Below are positions 1-9,968 of a stretch of 64,000 bases of DNA, piece after piece (the first letter of the stretch is position 1; each line of letters begins with the position of its first letter). Made by a program: the position numbers and the translations under genes. Source of the stretch: Zygnema cylindricum (lineage: Eukaryota; Streptophyta; Zygnematophyceae; Zygnematales; Zygnemataceae); the NCBI GenBank assembly GCA_037447655.1, contig JBBHKE010001684.1, positions 305,290 to 369,289 of the forward strand, in the 5' to 3' direction. The notes under the pieces are model-generated. The model worked only from the letters and a program-made list of their open reading frames with translations. It searched no databases and was not told the origin of the DNA.

Positions 1-197
1 GTGTTTATGGCCTCTAGGTATGTATGAGGTTCATTCGGGTGAGACATCTTTGTGAGTTGGTTATTAACTTGTCTTTCTTGAAGTCGTTTACTACTTCTTC
101 CCCCTTCGAAATCGGAGGCCGGTATGGAAGGCATCCTTGGGTTTCATTTAGGAAGATTTTTAGCTTCCCTATCTTCCAATTTTGGTGTCTTATCAAG

Positions 198-1239
198 TTA
201 CTCATCGGTTTCCACTTGGTATTGTGGCATTGCCTCGGATGTTGTCCTTTCCTCCTTCTCCTTTCGTATATCTGCAGATTTTTCTTTTTCTCCATCTTCC
301 TTCTCTTCATTTTCAAAATCAAAGTCAAAAAACTGATCCGTCTCAAATATGATTTTGACTTCCTTATTATATTTGAATGAATCAATGGACTTCTCTACAT
401 TGATCACCAATATGTGTTTTACCAAAATTATATCTCTCTTTTTCAAGTCATACACTCGGAATCCTTTTGTGCTCTCATCATTTCCTACAAGATATCCTGG
501 TTTCCCTCTTCCCTCTAACTTCCATTTAGTCTTATCAAAATCCAAACTGTAGACCTGACTTCCGAACACTCTCAAACTAGACAAATCATGTTTTCTTCCT
601 GTCCACCTCTCACACGCAATTTCCTCCTTATTTGCTGAAGTTAGGACTCTATTTTTGATGAAATTAGCATAGTTTATAGACTCCGCCCAAAGATGCAACC
701 CTAGCCTCTTATCAATTAACATACTTCTTGACATATCTCCTAAATTTCTATTCACTCTTTCCGCTACTCTATTTTGTTCCGGATTATAGGGAACAGTTTT
801 CTCATGATGAATTCCTTCTTCGTTAAGATATTTTTCAAATTCCCTTGAGGTGTATTCTTTCCCATTATCACTTCTTATCTCTTTTATTGATTTTTTGTGT
901 AGTTTTTCACTCCATACTTTATACTCTTTGAAGCATCTCAATACCTCTAACTTATGTCTAAGAAAGTAGACCTTCGTGTATCTCCCCCATTCATCTATGA
1001 CCAATCCACCTCTTCCCCTCATGTGAAGAATATCTAGCAGGTCCCCAAACATCGATGTGAGTTAGATCTTGTATTTTCTCTCTCCTAAATGTGGTTGCCT
1101 TTGGAAATGGAAGTCTATAAATCTTCCCTTGCGCACATCCACTGCAATCATCAAAGGTCTCATCATCCTCAAAAGTAATACCCTCCACTATTCCCTTTTT
1201 CTTCATTTTCTTTAATCTGTCTAGATGCACATGCCCCAA
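198..1239 (-). pseudogene. Element E: GAG-pre-integrase and integrase (decayed)
   Basis: This is the integrase part of a copia polyprotein in two overlapping frames (991-1239 and 198-1052). Seen in order: the zinc-binding His/Cys region (GHVHLDRLKK, then CSGCAQGK), the start of the catalytic core (THIDVWGP), the second catalytic Asp region (RSDNGKEYTS), the catalytic Glu region (NRVAERVNRNL), and the plant-copia motif WTGRKHDLSSLRVFGSQV. A frame change near 1040 and nearby stops show that it is broken. Positions 1-197 continue the linker towards reverse transcriptase, which lies outside the window. It belongs to the same family as element F's integrase (20707-21707) but is clearly diverged from it. 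Confidence 0.85.
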
Positions 1240-1559
1240 CCCTTTGTGTTAAAGCATGATCTCACTTGCACACAAGTAGAGAACACTCTTTTCATTGCAA
1301 AAAAGAATTCTGAACATTCCTTGACTGCCCTTCTTAGCTATGAAATAAACCTCGTTATCGCTTGTTTAAGATTCCTTTCCTGTTTTGTTCAAACTCCTTT
1401 TCATCTAAGACAACTGTTGAGACCAAGTTCTTACTAAGTTGTGGAATGTAAAGAACGTTTGAGAGTGTTACAATTGAGGCCATTCCATCAACTAGAACCT
1501 TCAAGTCAACAGTTCCAACAAGACTTTTGGTTTCTACTATACCATCTCTGTACTCTATC

Positions 1560-1994
1560 TCAACTGTTGGGGTCTTTCTCAGTTTAGTGAATCACCTCTT
1601 CTCTTTGCACATATGCATTGAGGCCCCTGAGTCTATGATCCACTCATCCTCAGGTGGATCCCTCTTACCTCCGAAAGCACACTTTTGTCTCCGTGGAATG
1701 TCAACATGTTTTTCAGTGTTTTTGGGATTAAGAAGTAGCTTCTCAAGCTTCTCAAGCTCCTTTTCCTATTAGGTTTTCTTCGTTCTCTTCCTCATCATGA
1801 ACTAGAGTTAGCAAAGCCTTTTCTTTTCCTCCATTTCTTGAGGTCCCTTGCCCATCTTTGAGTCGAAGATCTGCAAGTTTGCCACAATCTGCTATATAGT
1901 GTCCCGGTTTCTTGCAGAAGTGACATAATCCTCCTCGAGAAGTTCCTCTCCCTTGTCTATCAAAATTTGCCACCTCTTTGTCCTCTTCCTCCAA
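1560..1994 (-). pseudogene. Element E: zinc knuckle and aspartic protease
   Basis: The minus strand encodes a CCHC knuckle (CHFCKKPGHYIADC, near 1880-1925) typical of nucleocapsid. Downstream, after a frame break near 1755, comes KCAFGG followed by the copia protease active site IIDSGASMHMC; the DSG codons lie at 1625-1633. The segment from 1240 to 1560 continues the polyprotein towards the pre-integrase domain but has several stops. In a functional element this part packages the RNA (knuckle) and matures the polyprotein (protease). Confidence 0.8.
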
Positions 1995-2244
1995 AGTTTT
2001 GATAGGGATATTTCTCTCTCTCTCCTCATCACGCTTTCGCCAATTTGCTATTGTAGATAATGCTTAAACACTTAGACTCCCTCTCCTAAGCTCTATGGTG
2101 CTTTCTTTCCCTAAAGTCATTCCCACTCTGTCATCCCAATTCCAATTGCTATCTCCTATGTCCTATAATCAATTAATGATATTCTCATACTCTTCAGGTA
2201 GTTTCACCATTAATGTGTTCACTCTTTGTCTCTAAGACCATGAG

Positions 2245-2860
2245 TTACCTGCACTCTCTAGCTCTCCAAATAATGCCTCCTAAATCATTGCAACAATTAT
2301 TCACGCTTCCTCCCTTATAAGTATAAGCTGCAATCTTATTTTGTGTCAACTCTTGCTTCTGCAATGATCCACTCTTATATTTCTTAACTAGTGATATCCA
2401 AATCTGAGATGAAGATTTGACATGCATAAGGGGAATGGCAATGCCCTTTGCTACACTTTTAAGAATTAAGAGCTTAGCAACCTTGTCTTTGTAGTTCCAC
2501 TTTTCATGCTCTGATCTTTCGGTCTGAACCCTTGTCGTCGTTGTTGGTGGTGATGCAGCCGGTATCGCCTTCGGCAATGGTGTCAATTGAGTTGCAACTC
2601 CTCCTTTTTCTCCTTCCATAACAATATCCCCTCCTTCCTCATCATCATCCTCGGTGATGGTGGCAGCTGTTCTGGCTAATGTAGTGACTGAGGTGCTAGA
2701 ACAACGTGTCCCTCCAAACCCAGGTGGAGGTGCGCATCGAATTTGTCCAAACACTATGCCCCATAGATGCTTCTTAAATAGTTCTCCCTCCATCATTATT
2801 TCCCAATACAAAGAGTTTGATCTATCAAATAAAGGCACCCTAGAGGGTGGGCCCATAACT
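2245..2860 (-). pseudogene. Element E: copia gag (UBN2 type), truncated
   Basis: The coding sequence starts with MGPPSRVPLFDRSN, directly downstream of the LTR; the start codon lies inside the primer-binding site. It continues through the UBN2-type gag core (LYWEIMMEGELFKKHLW, later KWNYKDKVAKLLILKSV and IWISLVKKYKSGS). The frame is lost near 2245, where the homologous gags of elements A and C continue with a LxxLPDEYENII block. Gag would form the virus-like particle. It is non-functional here because of frame breaks. Confidence 0.82.
2844..2859 (-). promoter_or_regulatory. Element E primer-binding site
   Basis: Directly inside the LTR the minus strand reads GTTATGGGCCCACC. This is complementary to the anticodon arm of plant initiator tRNA-Met (GGTGGGCCCATAAC) and not to a tRNA 3' end. 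It is the same arrangement as in elements A, C and F. Confidence 0.75.
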
Positions 2861-3923
2861 TGAAATTATGTGGTCTCCATTGACCTACACAATGAGCAGC
2901 TTATGTAAAGCCTCTAGGATAATATTAGCCCCTTCCTCTTCCCATCTTAATGAGTGCCGCTTAGGCACACAAATATTTTGACCACCCTCACCTCTGTGAA
3001 GACAAGAGTGTTTTGAGTCCAACGCAAAATGAATCACTGGATTTGCTCCTCGAGCAATAAGTTATGGCTGGTCAAAGATGACATTTATAGTTACAAGCTC
3101 TCTTAGAGAGAGGTACCTAAATATCACTAAGTCTCGGTCTGCCTACTCACGACTACCTACTACTAAACCCTAGTCCAATAAGAACACTATATGGTACAAG
3201 AAGGTACAACGGGCGATGTACTTATTTTACGGTCATTGTACGACATGGTCTACAATGTGACACTTGTCAAATCGGGAGCCATGGTTCCTCCTCCAATCTT
3301 CTCCAGTATCATATAATGTGGCGCCACGTGGCACCGCGTGATGCTATCTCCAAATGCCGCCAAAAGCTCACTTCGCTTGGCGGTTACAACTGTCCGATCA
3401 AAGCATATTTTACACGGTTCAGATTAGCGTACATGCATAAATTGCTCCTTTTCGTTAGTCTGCTGTTAATTAGCTGTTGCGTTAATGTTTATATGTCTTA
3501 CAAACCCGTCACGTGTATCGTTTCGCCAACGCCCTAGTGGATAGACATACTGGGCTAGAGACCCAGGTTCAAATTTGGACTTGGCCAACATTTTAGTAAA
3601 ATATCCTCTACTTCAAAATATGCCACTCTCTAAACATGGCGGCAGCCATGGCGTGCCTTTGATCCTCACTTTCTTTCTTTAAAGTTTAACTAAAATACAG
3701 AAGTGAACTATTTATTACCTCTTTTGAATAACATCTATTCGTTCAGTTAAATGGATTCGTCTACGTGTAAAGATTCTCTAACTCTCTCCCCAACTTTTAG
3801 TGATTCCGACAAGTGTTGGAGTTGAAAAGAAGAGATAGAGGCAGATTGCCTCTGTTTATTTTCTACATAATTTAGACAAGTTTAAGATCTAGAATATACT
3901 AACAAAAACCATTGATTCCTACA
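2861..3923 (-). repeat. LTR shared by elements F (3' LTR) and E (5' LTR)
   Basis: About 1063 bp. On its right is a polypurine tract (minus AAATAAGGGGAG) belonging to F; on its left is a primer-binding site belonging to E. One LTR therefore closes one element and opens the next. In minus orientation it starts TGTAGGAATCAATGG, like F's other LTR, and ends ATAATTTCA. The half next to E (2881-3530) closely resembles the LTRs of A and C, while the other end (3540-3923) resembles F's 5' LTR, so it appears chimeric. Confidence 0.82.
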
Positions 3924-3940
3924 CTCCCCTTATTTTCTAG
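3924..3940 (-). other. Element F polypurine tract
   Basis: The minus strand reads GACTAGAAAATAAGGGGAG immediately before the TGTAGG start of the LTR. It is nearly identical to the tracts of elements A (at 6550) and C (at 11216). It would prime plus-strand DNA synthesis. Confidence 0.8.
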
Positions 3941-4520
3941 TCATTTTTAAATTTAAGACCACACTTCTCCCTACGGAAAATCAATTTAGGGGAAGGCACA
4001 GGTTTGGTAATCATATCTGCTACCATCTCACTATCTGGTCTATACTCTAAACTTATTATCTTGTCCTCTACTTTCTCTTTAACAAAGCTAAGTCTTATGT
4101 CCGTATATTTTGCTTTAAAGTGGTGTTTAGGATTGGCAGAAATGGCAATGGCTGTTTGATCATCACAAAACACTTTCTGGACACCACTCTTAAGATGACC
4201 AAGCTCACGAAACAAGGACTTGACCCACATTAAATCTTTTATAGCATAGCAAGAGGCCATGTACTCAACCTCTAAGGTGGACTGAGCAATGACCTTTTGC
4301 TGTTTGCTGCTCCAGCAACAAGCACGATCACCCACATACAATGCATACCCAAACGTATGTCAGTATTGTTCTTACCCAAATTAAACCGTAGATCTCTAGT
4401 CCCTATGAGATATCTAAGGACTCTCATAGCTGCCTCCAAATCTTTATTAGTTTGAGCATTCAAGCTCCTACTTAATTTTCCTACAGCTGCGGCTATATCT
4501 GGTCGGGTACAATTCATATA
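3937..4520 (-). pseudogene. Element F: RNase H domain
   Basis: The C-terminal copia RNase H is present in two overlapping frames. Motifs include MNCTRPDIAAAVGKLSR and RVLRYLIGTRDLRF (connection region), CCWSSKQQKVIAQSTLEVEY with the catalytic Glu region, VFCDDQTAIAISANPKHH, and ITKPVPSPKL at the C-terminus. The frame break near 4300 removes the first catalytic Asp region from the longer frame. The stop lies only a few bases from the polypurine tract, as usual for copia. Confidence 0.85.
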
Positions 4521-5314
4521 TTATATTAGGCTGCCCACTACTTGTGTATACGGGATTGTCTGCATAAATCTTTGTTTTTCCGGGCCTAACTCATCATCCA
4601 AGATTATAACTCCCTCTTCCACACTCCCCTCACTTCCCTTCTTTAGTTCCATAGGAGTGGTACAACTATTAGCCTTGTCTATTTGGAATCTTTTTAACAT
4701 GTTTCCTATGGCCTCCTTTTTAGTTAATCTAATTACCTTTCTAGCTTTCTCTCTCTCTACCTAAATTCCCAAAATATACCTTGCTTCTCTCATATCTTTC
4801 ATCTAAAATCTTCCTTTTAGATCATAACTTATTTGTTTTATCCATAGATTTACTTAAAACAAACAAATCATCAACATAAATTGGAATGAAAATAACTCTA
4901 ACCTCATTTTCAAACATATAAATTGAGTGATGTGAGCTGATCCGAATATATCCCAAACTCGTAAGAAACTCATTGAGCTTTTTATTCTATTGTTGGGGCG
5001 TCTGTTTCAGCCCATAAAAAGATTTGATCAACCGACATACCTTGCTCTCCTCCCCTTCCTCAAGAAATCCTTCGGGTTGTTGCATAAAAGTCTCCTCTTC
5101 CTACTCTCTATGTAGGAAGGCCATCTTGATGTACATCTAATGTACTTCCATGTCTTATGCTACAGCCATACTGAGAAGTATCCGAACGGAGGGAAACCTG
5201 ACGACCAGAGTAAAAGTCTCCTCGTAGTCAATTCCCTCTCTGGGTAAAAACTTTTGCCATTAACCGAGCCTTGTAGAGCTCAATGGTGTTATCCGGGTTA
5301 GGTTTCAATTTAAA
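4521..5314 (-). pseudogene. Element F: reverse transcriptase, 3' part
   Basis: Translating the minus strand from 5314 downward gives the copia reverse transcriptase after the KWVFKVK motif: a KPNPDNTIE block, YKARL, EGIDYEETF and, further on, YVDDL with the catalytic pair of Asp (YVDD codons at 4867-4878). Several stops and frameshifts are present (for example around 5140 and 4760). The 5' piece of the same domain is at 9787-9968, on the other side of element A. The bases abutting A (TTAAA, 5310-5314) are duplicated at 9787-9791. Confidence 0.85.
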
Positions 5315-6549
5315 TGAAATTCTATGGGCTCCATTGCCCACAGAATTCGCAGATCCAAAAGAAGCTAATCTAGATAGTGCCGACTCCAAGTTGATATAAA
5401 CCCAAATAAATGATCCCTTGACAATAAGAACCCCAATATACCTTCACCCCTGTGAAGAGAAGACCTTCTGTGTGCTCAGTTCCACCACAAAATGCAAAGC
5501 TTCAATATGTGTTTTGGACAATATTCCCCACTTTGACTTTCCCACTGAATAAGTGCCACCCTGGCACGCAAAGACTCTGACCGACTACACCCTTGTGTAG
5601 CTTGGACTCCCCTGAGTCCGCAGCAAAAAGAATCACTGAATTTGCTCACCCGAGCATTAAGTTATGGCTGGTCAAAGATGACCTTTATAGTTACAAGCTC
5701 TCTTAGAGAGAGGTACCGAAATATCACTAAGTCTTAAGTCTGCCTACTCATGACTACCTACTACTAAACCCTAGTCCAATAGGATCACTATATAGTACAA
5801 GAAGGTACAATGGGCGATGTACTTATTGTACGACCATTGTACGACAAGGTCTACAAGGTGACACCTGTCAAATCGGAAGCCATGGTTCCTCCTCCCATCT
5901 TCTCCGGTATCAAATAATGTGGCGCCACGTGGCACCGCGTGACGCTATCTCCGTATGCCGCCAAAAGCTCACTTCGCGTGGCGGCTATAATGCCGGCCGT
6001 CCGATCAAAACATATTTTACACGGTTCAGATTCGCGTACATGCAGGAATTGCTCCTTTTGGTTAGTCTGCTGTAAATTAGGTGTTGCGTTAATGTTTATC
6101 TATTTATGAAACCCGTCACGTGTATCGTTTTGATAACGCCTTATTGGTTAAGGCTTACGTCTACAAATATAACCACATACCATGGTTCAAATCTGGTTCA
6201 GGGCAGATTTTTGGTTATTTGTTAGTTTGTTAGAACTCTCTTCTTGTCCATGTATAAATTCCTATTGTACCCTACATATGCCATCGTTTACTCTAAGCTA
6301 TTGGCTAAAGCTAACGTTTTTAGGATGTAGGTACCAGGATCAAATCTTGCAACCGTCACAACCATTTTGGTACAAACTACGAATTAGTCTATCCTCTTTA
6401 GACATCCATGGCTCTAGCTCTCTCTCTGGTCTTCAGTGACTGCAACAAGTATGGGGACCGGAGAGAGTTGAGCAAGAAGCAGGTTTGCCTTTGCTGACTT
6501 ACTCTATTTATTTTTCCAATACAGACCTAAAAATACATAAATTTCAACA
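5315..6549 (-). repeat. Element A 3' LTR
   Basis: 1235 bp. In minus orientation it starts TGTTGAAATTTATG and ends ATAGAATTTCA, with short TG...CA inverted ends. The end next to the polypurine tract (about 6000-6549) is almost identical to the other copy, whereas the remainder shows many scattered differences. Confidence 0.92.
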
Positions 6550-6566
6550 CTCCCCTTATTTTCTAG
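6550..6566 (-). other. Element A polypurine tract
   Basis: The minus strand has ACTAGAAAATAAGGGGAG directly before the TGTTGAAATT start of the 3' LTR. Confidence 0.82.
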
Positions 6567-6662
6567 TCTACTTTCTTTTCAACTCCCACTAAAAATATAT
6601 ATAAAATAATTTTATTTTTTTCTTCTTTTCTTTTTCTTCTTTCTTTTCTCCTCATAAAACTT

Positions 6663-7014
6663 TCAGTGAATACTCTCGTATTTTAAAAAGTCCATTAGAT
6701 GAGCTGAAATAAACATTCCATCTTGTTGATCACACATTTTATTAAGCATTCGTTTTTCCATAAATCCAAGCAAAGATTTTGTCCCACTCATCTCTTTTCC
6801 ATCCACACAGAATCCAATTTTTTCTCTTGCAATTAAAAAAACCAGCCCCATCTCCAATCTTCAACACACACCCAGATGCTAACCCTTTTACAGGCACACC
6901 TTCATAAATGGCATCACTCCCATTAGTGATGTCAAAACCATTACCCCCCAAATTTATCGTTATATCAAGAGTCCCCACTAAGTTCCTTATAAAATCTACA
7001 TCTTCCGAACTCAT
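6663..7014 (-). pseudogene. Element A: downstream ORF of unknown function (frameshifted)
   Basis: Coding sequence starting MSSEDVDFIRNLVGTLD overlaps the gag stop (ATGA overlap at 7011-7014). It is homologous to the intact 149-codon frame in element C (11245-11694). A further frameshift near 6830 splits it in two here. A conserved block reads NLGGNGFDITNGSD, followed by KGLASGC and IGDGAGF. I recognise no protease, integrase or polymerase motif. In C the reading frame continues through the equivalent of the gag stop, so this was probably the C-terminal part of one long polyprotein. Confidence 0.6.
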
Positions 7015-8553
7015 AATTTATCCATGATACTCACCCAATTTTCTGAACTTTCCTCATTCTCTCCCATAGAATTCTTTCCACTATCACTTTCTATAATGAT
7101 TCCCAAAGAGCATTTCTCCTCCCCTAAACTTTTCATTAAATATTTCTTTTCTCCCCTATCCTTTAAAATCCCCTCTAGTTTTACTTCTCCCCTTTCCTCC
7201 AAATCCGTTGAAGTCTCCCTTTCCAACCAGTTTTTTGTTTCCAAAATATTTATAAAATTATCCTCATTATTTTTATTTTTCCCTTTTTCATTTATGTATC
7301 CTATATTTGACTTTCTCATTTCTAAGTCATACTTTTTACACTCTTTCACATCCTCATCATTTCTAACTCCCTCAAGTACCTCCCTTCCTTTTACTTCCCT
7401 TATACCTCCAAAAGCACATCGTTGCTTTCGTGTAATTTCTGTGTACTTCTCTTTCTTCTCTATTCTACCGATGTGAAGAAGCTCCAAAATTTCTTCGTCC
7501 TCTTCATCCTCTTCCCCTTCTTCCTCCTCTTTCACATTCCAACTTCTAAGTTCTTCCAAACAAGGACACTCCTCCATATAGTGACCCGGTTCTCTACAAA
7601 AGAAGCAAACACCCTTTTTCAAAGCTCCTTTTTCTTTTCCTCTCCCTCTCTTTCCACCAAAGTTCCGATAAGGTTTACCTTCGTCTTTCTTCCTCTCATC
7701 ACGCTTCCGCTCGTCACCGCCGTTCCTCTCATCACGCTTTCGCCAATCACCACCAGCAGTAAATGCATTCACCCTGTCACTTCCCCTACGAAGCTCCAAA
7801 GTGCTTTCCCTCACAAGAATTATCCCCATGGTAAAGCTCCAAGTCCATGAGGAGCCATTCATTGCCTGCATACGATAAATGATGTTTTCGTACTCATCTG
7901 GGAGTTTCATGAGTAATGTATTAATCTTTCTCTCCTCGGATTCTACATACCCCGCACTAGCAAGCTCGACATATAACGCAGCAATATCATTGCAAAACTC
8001 TATCATGTTACCGCCTTTATAAACATAGGCCTCTATTTCCTGTTTTACTAACTGCTGCCTCTGAATAGTCTCACTCTTATAAATCTGACTTAGTGCTTCC
8101 CAGATTTCCGAAGACTTGGTTAGACTTAAAAGAGTGATAGCTATGGACTTAGACACATATCTAAGTATGAGATATTTTGCTATAATGTTTTTATATTCCC
8201 AAATTTTACTATCATTTTCTTCAGTTTTACTTATAACCCCTCTAAGTGGAGCTGTGGCGAAGAGCATAGCTCCCCTCACCATAAGTGTCCCTTTATCATT
8301 CTCCCCTTTTCCCCCTTCCATCACAATATTTTTCCCTTCACCTTTCGTTGCATCTGAACTCCGGTTGATATTCTGGGCAGCCTCAGATGGTTCTCCACAG
8401 TAAGCTCCTCCAAAGCCAGGTGGCGGACATCTCACTTGTCCCGAAACAATTCCCCATAAGTGCTTCTCGAAAAGCAATCCCTCCATAATAAACTCCCAAT
8501 AAGTGAAGTCTGTTCCATCGAACATAGGCACCCTAGATGGTGGGCCCATAACC
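7011..8553 (-). CDS. Element A gag polyprotein with novel C-terminal half
   Basis: An open frame of over 500 codons. The likely start is the ATG inside the primer-binding site (MGPPSRVPMFDGTDFTYWEF); the frame is also open upstream into the LTR. The N-terminal half is UBN2-type gag (KYLILRYVSKSIAITLLSL, IWEALSQIYKSE, LLMKLPDEYENIIYRMQ). An Arg/Lys-rich stretch and one CCHC knuckle (CFFCREPGHYMEEC) follow. After KQRCAFGG, which aligns with the residues just before the protease in E and F, the sequence departs from copia. The next 200 or so residues are Lys/Glu-rich and unrecognised. No DSG protease site is present. Confidence 0.85.
8539..8553 (-). promoter_or_regulatory. Element A primer-binding site (half-tRNA type)
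   Basis: The minus strand immediately after the 5' LTR reads GGTTATGGGCCCACC. This is fully complementary to the anticodon arm of plant initiator tRNA-Met, positions around 26-40. Drosophila copia is known to prime from a cleaved 5' half of this tRNA. The ATG within the site is also the first methionine of the MGPPSR gag start. Confidence 0.85.
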
Positions 8554-9786
8554 TGAAATTCTATGGGCTCATTGCCCACAGAATTCGCAGATCCAAAAGA
8601 AGCTAATCTAGATAGTGCCGACTCCAAGATGATATAAACCCAAATGAATGATCCCTTGATAATCAAAACCCCAATACACCTTCACCCAGCGAAGAGAAGA
8701 CCTTTTGTGTGCTCAGTTCCACCACATAATGCAAAGCTTGAATATGTGTTTTAGACAATACTCCCCACTTTGACTTTCCCACTAAATAAGTGCCACCCTG
8801 GCACGCAAAGACTTTGACCGACTACACCCCTGTGTAGCTTAGACTCCCCTAAGTCCGCAGCAAAAAGAATCACTGAATTTGCTCAACCGAGCATTAAGTT
8901 ATGGCTGGTCAAAGATGACCTTTATAGTTACAAGCTCTCTTAGAGAGAGGTACCTAAATATCACCAAGTCTTGGTCTGCCTACTCATGACTACCTACTAC
9001 TAAACCCTAGTCCAATAGGAAAACTATAAAGTACAAGAAGGTACAATGGGCGATGTACTTATTGTACATCCATTGTACGACAGGGTCTACAAGGTGACAC
9101 CTGTCAAATCGGAAGCCATTGTTCCTCCTCCCATCTTCTCCGGTATCAAATAATGTGGCGCCACGTAGCACTGCGTGACACTATCTCCGTATGCCGCCAA
9201 AAGCTCACTTTGCGTGGCGGTTATAATGCCGGTCGTCCGATCAAAACATATTTTACACGGTTCAGATTCGCGTACATGCAGGAATTGCTCCTTTTGGTTA
9301 GTCTGCTGTAAATTAGGTGTTGCGTTAATGTTTATCTATTTATGAAACCCGTCACGTGTATCGTTTTGATAACGCCTTATTGGTTAAGGCTTACGTCTAC
9401 AAATATAACCACATACCATGGTTCAAATCTGGTTCAGGGCAGATTTTTGGTTATTTGTTAGTTTGTTAGAACTCTCTTCTTGTCCATGTATAAATTCCTA
9501 TTGTACCCTACATATGCCATCGTTTACTCTAAGCTATTGGCTAAAGCTAACGTTTTTAGGATGTAGGTACCAGGATCAAATCTTGCAACCGTCACAACCA
9601 TTTTGGTACAAACTACGAATTAGTCTATCCTCTTTAGACATCCATGGCTCTAGCTCTCTCTCTGGTCTTCAGTGACTGCAACAAGTATGGGGACCGGAGA
9701 GAGTTGAGCAAGAAGCAGGTTTGCCTTTGCTGACTTACTCTATTTATTTTTCCAATACAGACCTAGAAAATACATAAATTTCAACA
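8554..9786 (-). repeat. Element A 5' LTR
   Basis: 1233 bp, same family and ends as the 3' copy. A candidate TATA box (minus TATAAA, plus 8921-8926) follows a CTCTCT/AGAGAG hairpin. A G-box-like CCACGT core lies further upstream in promoter direction. A short reading frame at 9418-9675, identical to one at 6182-6439, is simply LTR sequence. Confidence 0.92.
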
Positions 9787-9968
9787 TTAAATACCCACTT
9801 ACACCGGATTGGCTTTTTGTTACGAGGAGAGTACACCAATTCTTCTGTATCGGCCGCCATAATGGAAGCCATCTCCTCATTAATGGTCGTCTTCCACGGG
9901 TTCCTCTCAAGACAGTTCATTGTCTCATTATAAGTTTGAGGTTCATCGAGGTGAGACAGTTTGGTAAC
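9787..9968 (-). pseudogene. Element F: reverse transcriptase, 5' part
   Basis: A stranded 182-bp piece between elements A and C. It encodes the N-terminal copia RT region: a DEPQTYNETMN block, then NPWKTTINEEMASIMA, then PIRCKWVFNV. Its left edge joins the fragment ending at 5314 (after removing A), and its right edge joins 20332 (after removing C). The target duplications of both insertions support this order. Confidence 0.85.

Larger units (their letters stand above)
5315..9786 (-). mobile_element. Element A: complete gag-only LTR retrotransposon
   Basis: About 4.47 kb, with a 5' LTR at 8554-9786, a 3' LTR at 5315-6549 and a perfect TTAAA target duplication (5310-5314 and 9787-9791). The internal region is only about 2.0 kb. 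It contains gag with a zinc knuckle, then a long unrecognised extension, but no protease, integrase, reverse transcriptase or RNase H. It therefore has to be mobilised by an autonomous relative, like the TR-GAG class of non-autonomous elements. It sits inside F's reverse transcriptase gene. Confidence 0.9.

Noticed and set aside
6182-6439. 85-codon frame identical to one at 9418-9675
   Set aside because: Identity is explained by the two LTRs of element A; it is non-coding LTR sequence.
7024-8403. Long plus-strand Ser/Phe/Leu-rich frames opposite gag
   Set aside because: Antisense shadows of the Lys/Glu-rich gag extension on the minus strand.
8539-8553. Possible tRNA gene fragment (initiator tRNA-Met anticodon arm)
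   Set aside because: Only 15 bases match and they sit at the LTR edge in several elements, so it is a primer-binding site, not a tRNA gene.
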